Positions 56,292 through 64,000 of a stretch of 64,000 bases of DNA are shown here, piece after piece (position 1 is the stretch's first letter; the number at the start of each line of letters is the position of its first letter). This DNA is from Ceratotherium simum simum (Eukaryota; Chordata; Mammalia; Perissodactyla; Rhinocerotidae). A program made the translations under genes and the position numbers. The notes under the pieces were generated by a model. The model was given only the letters and a program-made list of their open reading frames with translations. It was not told the origin of the DNA and did no database searches. The stretch spans positions 23,969,800 through 24,033,799 of the forward strand of contig NW_004454178.1 in the NCBI RefSeq assembly GCF_000283155.1, given 5' to 3'.

Positions 56292-59200
56292 GTAAGGAAA
56301 CTGTGCTCTGTCAGCAGCTCTGCTTAGAAAGGAGGGGAGGATGGAGGGCAGGTTTTCTGCTCTTAAACTGAGTGATCCTTTTCAGAAGACTTCTTTTTAA
56401 TCTCTGTGATGGGTGCTGGAGAGTCTGCTTTCTCAAAGCACAGGCTGCATGCTGCATGGCTGCATTGCAGAGTGGGTCTGCTAACTTGGGGGCTTCACCT
56501 CTCCCTGCAGGAAGCAAAGCGTGGTTTTCTTAAGTCCCTTGTGGAGGGGACTCTCCGAGTGTACAATATTTGTTGGATTTAGGAATCTGGTGTTTATTTG
56601 CTGCTATGGGTATTTAAGCTTGAGTAAGCAGAGAACTTGCAAGAATGCAGACTGTCCATTCTGCTTGTTCAGCGTTGGCATAGGGAGCAGCTTGGCACCA
56701 CTGCTTACCTGCCTCACTTCTGGTATATCAGTTGGCAAATAGAAAGAATTGGCAGTAAATTTGTATTTCCAGAAAGATGGACACTTTATTAAGAGGCATC
56801 CTTAAGTGAAGCAGAAAACTGTGCTAAGACTCTTTGTGGATCCAGAATGTATTTGAATCCAGTCCTTCAGGGGATTGCCAGATCCTGCAAGTCCGGAAGC
56901 TATAAGGATGAATGTTAAATGCAGCTCAGTCTTCTTGTCTCTTGATTGCATCCTTGATAATCTAATTTGAATATTTATTGTTCTCTCAGAAGGTGGTAAG
57001 TCCAGCTTCAACTGGGACAAAAACGGCACGCACAAGTCTAGGATTTTGTAATTTAAATATGCTCTTCAGGTAAAACATGGGTTTTGTTCAATTTTGTTAG
57101 CATGCATAAAGATTCAAGGGGTGGCAGAGAGTGAGAACTTTGGAGTGAGGTCCGGGACGGGTGGTTAGCCAAGACTTGTAACTTCCAGAGAGAATGAGAA
57201 GTTGTAAAAGTCAGACTGGCTGTCTCCCTTTTTCTTTCTCTCTTTCGTTCTCTATGTCTGTCTGTCTTTTTTTCTTTCTCTCAATTCATTTGCTCACAAC
57301 AGGATAATTATGTTTTTCAGAAGGGGGAGAGGGCCCCCTGAAATGGTTTATAGCTCTTTGAGGGTATTCGGTACACTGACATTCTCTGAAACTTCAGTCT
57401 GCAAAGCCTCAATGTGGTAACTTTTTCTTTTCTTTTAAACGCAGATGCTGCTTTTGTGTCCCTTTATTTATTCCGGGAAAATGCAGAGATCAAATAGGCT
57501 TGACTAGAAAAGAGAGTGGAGGCTGCTGGTGTCTGTGCTCAACTGTCTATAGATTTTAAATGGATAAACTGCTCGCCCCTCTCTCATCAGAACACGAGCT
57601 TCCCCAGATGCAGAGCCTTTCTCTAGAGCCAAGTTGCACAGGGGAGCTCCAGCTTGGAAACAATTTGCTCCTTTTTCCCCAGTCTCTGCCATAAACACTT
57701 GACTGTGCACACAACTAACTGCTAAGCTTGAGGTACAAGCTGCAGGAGATGGAGTGGGGGAGCTGCAGGGAGGGGGGTGGGAAAGCAAAAGAAATTGAGA
57801 AATGCCTGTGTTTTGCTGGCCATCTGATGTTTTAAAGGGGCGTGCATTGCAATCATACTTTTAAAAAAGTTCCAGAAAGGATAGCCAAGGCAACATGCCT
57901 GTGCTTAACTGAGTCAGGACTTTGGAGGTGAGTTGATCCCATATTAACAGCAAGTCCTGAGAGAATTGAGTAAGTATTATGGTTTCTAATCAGGCCCAGA
58001 GCAGACAAAGTATAGGCTTTCGGGATGGAAAAAAACCCCAACAAAAAAACCTACTTAATCGGGAACAGTGGCTTTTTGTGCGATCATACTAGGCAGAGAG
58101 GCTCCTGTTTTCGAGGAGACAGGAGAAAAGTTAGTTGAAGTTACTCAACCTGAGACTGAAGACAGTCACTCTATAAACCCTAGGAGTAATGGAGGAGAAG
58201 AAAAAGATCTTGAAGATTTCAGGAGTTGAGATTTCTCTCAGTGGTTTTGCAGAACATGAATGGAATTTGGGGCTGGAAATTATTTGCTCTTTTAAACCAG
58301 ACAACCAAGAAACTTGGTTTTACTCTTAGGAACAAAATTAGTACTTGAATGCCTTCTAATCGAATTGCATGCGTGTGGGGACAATTTAGAAAGAAACCAA
58401 AGGCTGTGTCATGTCAAGTGTTTTAAAAGTCCAGAAAATTATGGCTCTGGGACACATTTTCTGTTAAAGTAAAACACAAAACAAAAAAAAAAGGGAAGAA
58501 AAGGGTGCATTCTTGGATTTTCAATATTTGATGGTTTTCTGCAGAGAATATCAGATGCTTTTGTTATGTAAGAACCTACTAATTTAGAATGGGGAAAAAA
58601 CCCATTATTGCCTCGTTTTAAAGTGATGAGGGAATTGCATATTTTATAGTGAAAATTTTGCGGAGCCACATGTAGCTTTGGAAGCTGGCCCCGTGTTTTC
58701 TTCCAAGTGCTCAAAGGGTAGAGGGGCTCACACTATCTCAGGTGGCCTTGAACTGCTGCTGGCTAAGGGACAGATAAAGGAGCAATGGGCAGCATGGGGA
58801 CTGTGCACACTGAGGGCTCCGTCAGCTAGATAGCCAGCATCCTCAAATTTTCCTGTTGTAGCAGATACTTTTGTGGGGATCTTGCCTGAATTTTATTAGA
58901 AGAGTCTAAGATTGAGAGCGTTCTCCTGGGAGTCCCGTTGTGTCTAGCTGAGAGCCGACAGTGAGTGGCTCTCCTATCCTGGCTGACCTCCCACTCCCTG
59001 GTCCTGTTCCTAAGCTGGGTGGGAGCCAGGGCTCTGGTTACACCCGGCCAGCCTTTGTGACGTAGGAGTCTCTGGATCTGCCCTTCTGGGTCCAGCATTG
59101 CTTCCCTGTCGGCCAGCTGAGCACAATAGACCAGGTCGGGTTTCTGGATGTGGGTTCATTTTCTCCCCAAATACTTAAAGTGGATGAGGATGCTCCATGG

Positions 59201-59916
59201 GTTAACGGCAAGTGTGTTTGAGGACCCCAGGAATAGGTGGCCTATATCTGAATCAGGGTATGGAGTTTTCTTTCTCTCTCTCTGTATTATTTCTTGAGTT
59301 CTCAAATGGTTCAGAGCAGTTCCTTGTGTAAAATAAGATCATTCAGGGTTGCTACTGAATGTGCCGTCAAGGCAGCATTGTTCTCTGTTTGCTTGACTCT
59401 GGGGGACAGATCGCTTCCCACTCTACTGTCAGCCCTCGCAGATGGCCACAGGGACCCGGCCTGGGCTGAAGCTGTCCTGCACTTCCCCATTGATTTCATG
59501 CAGGATTGGTGAAAAAAACAAAAACAAAAACCCAAAACAAAAAACAAACAAATAAAAACCAAGCCCCAGTGATGTGCAATTGCCTAATGATTCTTTAGAG
59601 GTCGTGTGGATTCTTTTATCTAAATTGCGTGCCAGCGGGGTAGAGGAGTGGGACTTTCACAAGGAGACCAGAGCATGATTCCCCCTAAATAAAGTCTCTG
59701 GAAAAGCTGGGAGAGCAGAGAGAACTGTTAGTAGCCGCAAACCCGGGATTAGCCGGTCTCTTCACCTGTCCTGGCCTCAGTTTCCAGGTTGCGCAGCAGT
59801 GGGAGGGGCTGAACAAGGTGGTCTTGTCTGGGGACAATCCTGAATTGCTCTGTGGAATTCTATCCTGGAGGACACAGGTCCTAGTTGCAGAAAACCAATA
59901 AGGAAGGTCCCCTGTC
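56292..59916. other. Probable first intron, little repeat content
   Basis: A pyrimidine-rich tract lies at 57,223-57,283, another CT tract at 59,268-59,286, and an A/C-rich stretch at 59,512-59,565. TTTCTTTTAAACGCAG followed by ATGCTGC at 57,430-57,450 looks like an acceptor with an ATG, but that frame stops after about 20 codons. I recognise no interspersed repeat here apart from a faint MIR-like fragment near 59,760-59,800. Confidence 0.45.
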
Positions 59917-60114
59917 AGGGCCGGCCTGGTGGCGTAGTGGTTAAGTTCCAGCACTCGGCTTCGGAGGAGGCCCCTGGGTTCGTGGGTTCGGATCCCAGAC
60001 GTGTATCTACACACCACTCAGGAAGCTGTGCTGTGGCAGGTGTCCCACATACCCAAAATAGAGGAAGATGGGCACAGATGTTAGCTCAGGGCTAATCTTC
60101 CTCATCAAAAAAAA
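59917..60114 (+). mobile_element. ERE-type SINE
   Basis: Head AGGGCCGGCCTGGTGGCGTA, GTGGTTAAGTTCCAGCACTC, B-box-like GGTTCGGATCCCAGA, body GAGGAAGATGGGCACAGATG then GGGCTAATCTTCCTCATC and A8. I could not find a convincing target duplication. Confidence 0.92.
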
Positions 60115-60639
60115 TGGTGCTCTGTAAGAAGAGGTCCTGAAGAGCCCAGAGGGCCCCTCAGTGACCGAGCTGATGCCTGGGGCCCCAGCCTGGCCCGCCT
60201 TATCTTATCTGCACTGCTGGAGGCCGAGAGCGCCTTCCTTACTCGCCTTCCTCACTCGTGATGGCCTCTGGCCTGCTGTGCACCTTGCAACCACTGTAAG
60301 CCTTCTATGTGGTTTGTGTCACCTCCGCCCTCAAAAGACTTTTCTGCACAAAGCCACTCCCTTGCTCAAGACCTGCGTGGCTCCTGCAAGGCCAGGCCCA
60401 GCCTGACTCCCCGCTGCCCCCATCTTTAGGGCCCGGCTCTCTTGCAGCCAGGTTTTCTTTGAGGGGACTTGGCCTCAGCCAGGTTCGACAAATCCAGCCT
60501 CTCCATGGCATGTCACTGATCACTTCCTTCCCATCCCCTTTCTCCTCAAAGGCCCCGTAAGCCACTTGAGTGGAAATCTCTCACCGGCCTACTCAGAGGG
60601 CAGCGTCCACCACCCGCCTCCTGCCTTCCTGACCTTCGC
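60115..60639. other. Unassigned non-coding sequence
   Basis: Short frames overlap on opposite strands at 60,305-60,565; no motif. Confidence 0.4.
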
Positions 60640-60735
60640 GGTCAGTTGTCGAGTTCTTGGGGGCAGGGCATGACGATTCTGGTCTGTTAGGCCCCAGAGC
60701 AGCGCCCCTCACAGAAGAAGCTCCACAAACACTTG
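60640..60735 (+). repeat. L2 3' end-like fragment
   Basis: GAGTTCTTGGGGGCAGGGCA, then GCTCCACAAACACTTGGGGG. A diverged sense L2 end. Confidence 0.45.
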
Positions 60736-60849
60736 GGGGCATGAAAAGGGGTGATGTTTATCTCAGCTCAGTGAGGACTTCAGAAAAGTCTCTTCTGGAC
60801 TCCCATTCTAGCAATGGCCTCGGATCACTGATCTCAGTGGAGCTTGACT

Positions 60850-61010
60850 AACTATTGATTCATTGACTATTAATTCATTGAATACCTGCTTTGTGCCAGG
60901 TAACTTTGCTGGCTGTGGCATACAAAGATGAATAGGACATGGTGGGATGTGGGGCTTGAGGAAGAAGGAGAAACGTAAACAATGCAATGACACAGAATGG
61001 AGGTGTGTGG
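60850..61010 (-). repeat. L2 3' end
   Basis: ATTCATTGAATACCTGCTTT, GTGCCAGGTAACTTTGCTGG, CATACAAAGATGAATAGGAC and AGGAGAAACGTAAACAATGC are the reverse of a standard L2 3' end. Confidence 0.65.
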
Positions 61011-61789
61011 CTGGGGTTGGGGGAGAAGGCAAGAGAAGCAGAGGGGATGAGTTATTTGGGACGGGAGCGGCTAAGGGATTAATTGGGAAGGGTCTTCCTG
61101 GTCTGCGCTCAGAAATGGCAAACATATTGAAGGCAAACATACTGGGTGAACACTGGCCAGATACCTGAGCACTTGGCAGTCTCTGTCATGGAGGAAGTGA
61201 CTTTTGACCAGTGAAAGGACATGTTTATTGCAGGCCAAACCGCCACCCCACGGAGACTCTAAACTTGGAGACTTCTAATTCTGGCTCTACCCCCGGCTCA
61301 CTGGGTAAGCTCAGGGGAAACTATTTGGAGGCAGCTAAATACCTCAGGCCGCGTGCTGCAGCTCAATCGTTGTCAAGGATACTTGGTTGATGAATAATAA
61401 GCCTAAGAAGTGAGAGGCGCATCTCCCAGAAAAGTCCTCGAGTCGACAAAGAGGAGCCCTTCCACCACTAGGGAAGGGGAGTGGCAGATGTGTCCCTTTA
61501 CAGACCCCGGGCCCATGGGGAGGGCTGGACAGACCCTGGGCCCTCCGCAGGCCGTTAGAACATTCACTTCCTGTCATGGGGGACGTATGATGCTCTCTGG
61601 GTGCAGGTGTCCAACAAGGAATCTGTAGAAAGTGATCCCTACAGAGAGGACCCAGTGAGATAAAACACAGCAAGTGTTGGGAAAAAGGGACTGAAAAGTG
61701 ACGATTACTGCCTTTTGTCCTCACTTGGGTCTCTGTGGTCTAGAAATATGGACTGTGAACCTTTATTATTTTGTGGAACATTGCTCCTT
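61011..61789. other. Unassigned non-coding sequence
   Basis: Nothing recognised. Frames on both strands at 61,344-61,724 overlap and carry no motif. Confidence 0.4.
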
Positions 61790-62003
61790 CTATTAAAATT
61801 TACATAATTCTTGATCCCAAATGTCAAATAATACAGAAGTTTATAGAGTAAAAACTACAATTCCTCCTTTGTGCCCTCATCCCACCCTCCTGGCCCAAAG
61901 TTTTCTATTGATTACAGATCTTTTTCCATGCCTTTACGCACATATATTTACATATAGAAGAACACATAATTTTTGCTTTTTTTTAAACATAAATGAGATT
62001 ATG

Positions 62004-62037
<34 letters not shown>

Positions 62038-62265
62038 CTGCACATTGCCTTTCACTTATAGTATGTTATAGCTTTCCATGTTCATAAAAGTAAGTCCCCC
62101 TCTTTCATTTTACAGCTATATTATATTCCAGGCAATGGATCTGCTGTACTTTATTGAACTGTTTCTCTGTTAATGGGCATTTATGTTGTCTTTGATTTTT
62201 TGCCAGTATATAAATAGTGCTTCAATAAACATTCCTGTATTTACATTTGGGGACTAGTGAATCTT
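61790..62265 (-). mobile_element. Old L1 3' UTR fragment with (TG)n
   Basis: Reverse-orientation LINE 3' UTR text: ATAAATGAGATTATGCTGTG, GTTATAGCTTTCCATGTTCA, TATATTCCAGGCAATGGATC, GGCATTTATGTTGTCTTTGA and GCTTCAATAAACATTCCTGT. A pure (TG)15 tract at 62,005-62,035 interrupts it. Confidence 0.6.
62005..62035. repeat. (TG)n microsatellite
   Basis: 31 bp of uninterrupted TG dinucleotides, long enough to be length-variable between individuals. Confidence 0.95.
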
Positions 62266-64000
62266 TCGAGAGGAGAAATGTGTGAACCCGTAAAATCATA
62301 GAAGTGGAAGAATCTTTTATTCTAAGCCCCGTTTTTTCTTTCCATCAGGAATATTTTATGCAGATGCCTTACAACATAAGTATCCAAATGGGTCTCTCAT
62401 TCTTGTGCCTACCTGGTGTGGGCTCTGAGCCCACAGAGTGGCAGGCAAGGGGCAGGTTTGACTAATGTCCGGAAGTTTCTCCTAAGCTCTGGCCCCAAGC
62501 CAGCGGGAACGGAATTGCTGGTTCATTCCAGCAGAGGGTGACTGGTCTGAGCGGGACGAGGGAGTCTCCTCCAGGTCCTGGTGGTCATCAGCCTGCCAGC
62601 GTAAACAGACCAGCCACACCAGCTGAGCGGCATCACCACATATGCAGGAGCGGGCGGCTCCTTCCCGATTTGCACAGAATGCACTTGGCTCTCTGTGTGC
62701 TGGATCCGCTGCTTCTGCTGGAGGGGAGCTGAAATTCCGCAGCAGGGCACTCAGGGAGTTTAAGCGGCCCCGGGGAGTTCATTAGAAGCCTCCCTCACTC
62801 CCTCCACACTCAGATTTCGCTCAGAGCTTTGTGGCCAGGCCTTTGGAAACCAGGCGCCTGGGTAGACATTTCTTCATCTGCCTTTGTTCACATCAGGGGC
62901 TCTGAGAGTGTCACTTGTTAAAATCCAAGCAGGTGACTTAGGAAGATTCTTTTCTCCAGCAGTGGCCACGCACTCTGAGTGTAATGGCCTTAAATGGACC
63001 GACTCTGCCCACCCTGACCTCCTGGACAGACCCTTGGGTAGCTGGGCCTTCCTTACAGACCACACTTCACATAACATAGCAGACTGTCAAATAATATTCT
63101 CTTTTCTGGAAATAGCCCTTGTTTCTTTCCAAAGCCTAATGCGTGAAAAATACTGACATAACAAAAACTTAAGCTATTGTGTGCCTTTTTCTTCCCTCTT
63201 TAGTTCTCCATTTCAGTTTGCAGAGGATTTGATTACTGCCCTCTTGGTTTAATCTCCTTTCTCTGTGCTTGCCTTCCTTCTCTTGACCACTAGAGCCTTC
63301 TGCAATGGGAGGGGAGGGGCCACCGTGGTCCCCCAGAGGAAGGCGGTGGTCAAGGCGTGGGCCTCTGGCTTCGTCTGCTGGGCTGATTGGTGATCCATGA
63401 TTGGTGATTCATGAACGATGAATGGCGGGGCCAGCTGACTTTCACGCTCCAGCAGGGAGCCTCCCAGCCTCTGCCCTCCCCTTCAGCTCCTGCTGGAAGA
63501 TTCCCACTGTGCCGCTTGGGAGGGAGGGGAGGGGCAGCTGAAGGGGAGGTGTACCAGGCTCATAAATGATGTTTCTGGCTCAGAGGATCAGTGATCTCTA
63601 AATCAGGTTTTCATTGCCCAGATGGCAGAGGCAGAAACCAAAGGACTGGAGTGGGTCTCAGAGCCCTTTCCCCGCTCATCTCAGGCTCTGGGAATACCAA
63701 AGGCCCGCAGCCACCCCAGGGCTGTGAATGTGACAGTCTGTTGTGCAGGAGAGGTGAGGGGCCTAGAATGATACATTTGCCTGGTGATTTCGTAGAGGCC
63801 CGGGGCATGAAAGGCAGCGTCTTCTCATTGTATACCCTTGCCCCCTGCGTGGGCCAACTGTCCACACTGAACAGCGCCCCGCCACCCGTGCGCCGGAGAG
63901 CACAGAGGCCCAAGCAAGCGGATGTCTCCTTGGGGTGAAGAAAGTGGGGCGGGGCTTGGGATCCAAGTCAGGTCAATGAAGGCTGGAGGTTGTTCCTTCC
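62266..64000. other. Probable intronic or flanking sequence; nothing firm
   Basis: No repeat recognised. 63,300-63,560 has G-rich tracts (GGGAGGGGAGGGGCCACCG, GGGAGGGAGGGGAGGGGCAG). Frames at 63,591-63,966 occur on both strands and have no motif. Confidence 0.4.

Noticed and set aside
57430..57510. Coding exon starting at TTTCTTTTAAACGCAG|ATG
   Set aside because: The acceptor looks plausible, but the ATG frame meets a stop after about 20 codons and no donor follows in frame.
1..64000. A bacterial or phage-type gene cluster or new defence system
   Set aside because: Gene density, repeat content and absence of operon-like frames show that this is mammalian nuclear DNA; no such system is present.

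Overview
The window looks like nuclear genomic DNA from a placental mammal, most likely a perissodactyl (horse or a close relative). The main clue is a tRNA-derived SINE present seven times, which reads like the equine repetitive element (ERE) family. Its two signatures are a GGCCNGCCCNGTGGC-like head with a GGTTCGGATCC-like B box, and a body ending in GAGGAAGAT...GCTAACATCTGT. Long interspersed L1 copies, MaLR LTRs, Tigger-type DNA transposons, MIR and L2 remnants complete a typical eutherian repeat landscape. No bacterial or viral gene organisation is present, and I found no protein-coding exon of a host gene that I could defend.

Layout: 1-6 kb holds old L1/HAL1-like sequence, a MIR, a probable CR1/L3 reverse-transcriptase relic and a local 173-bp duplication. 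8.5-10.6 kb is an old minus-strand L1, followed by two MLT1-type LTRs (10.6-11.1 and 12.4-12.9 kb). 15.7 kb has an ERE; 18.65 kb has a 35-bp minisatellite; 20.2 kb has a palindromic MITE. 20.4-22.2 kb is an old L1 broken by a MaLR LTR and an ERE. 23.15-23.58 kb is a 5'-truncated L1 with a clean target duplication. 28.6-29.7 kb holds two old L1 pieces. 34.1-34.9 kb looks like a minus-strand retroviral-type LTR with internal tandem repeats. 36-41.4 kb holds an ERE, a 670-bp Tigger derivative, an MLT1 and an old L1 split by a 200-bp Tigger MITE.

42-51.4 kb is a stack of nested LINEs. Its core is a near full-length, relatively young L1 on the minus strand (about 43.78-50.56 kb). It has an intact ORF1 (321 codons from its ATG), a broken ORF2 with recognisable endonuclease and reverse-transcriptase motifs, an ERE between the two ORFs, and a 5' UTR made partly of frame-preserving tandem repeats that carry an uninterrupted 310-codon reading frame.

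The right-hand end (54-64 kb) is the only part that looks like host gene territory. A dense CpG cluster lies at 54.1-54.33 kb, and about 2 kb downstream there is a textbook TATA promoter with a short non-coding first exon and a consensus splice donor (56,176-56,297) on the plus strand. Everything to the right of it is then probably first intron. I could not identify the gene.

No undescribed biological system is evident. The items most worth checking are the long ORF in the L1 5' UTR, the TATA exon plus CpG cluster, the LTR-like unit at 34 kb, and the unexplained duplication at 2.6/4.7 kb. Repeat boundaries marked approximate are judged by eye from remembered family patterns, not from an alignment.
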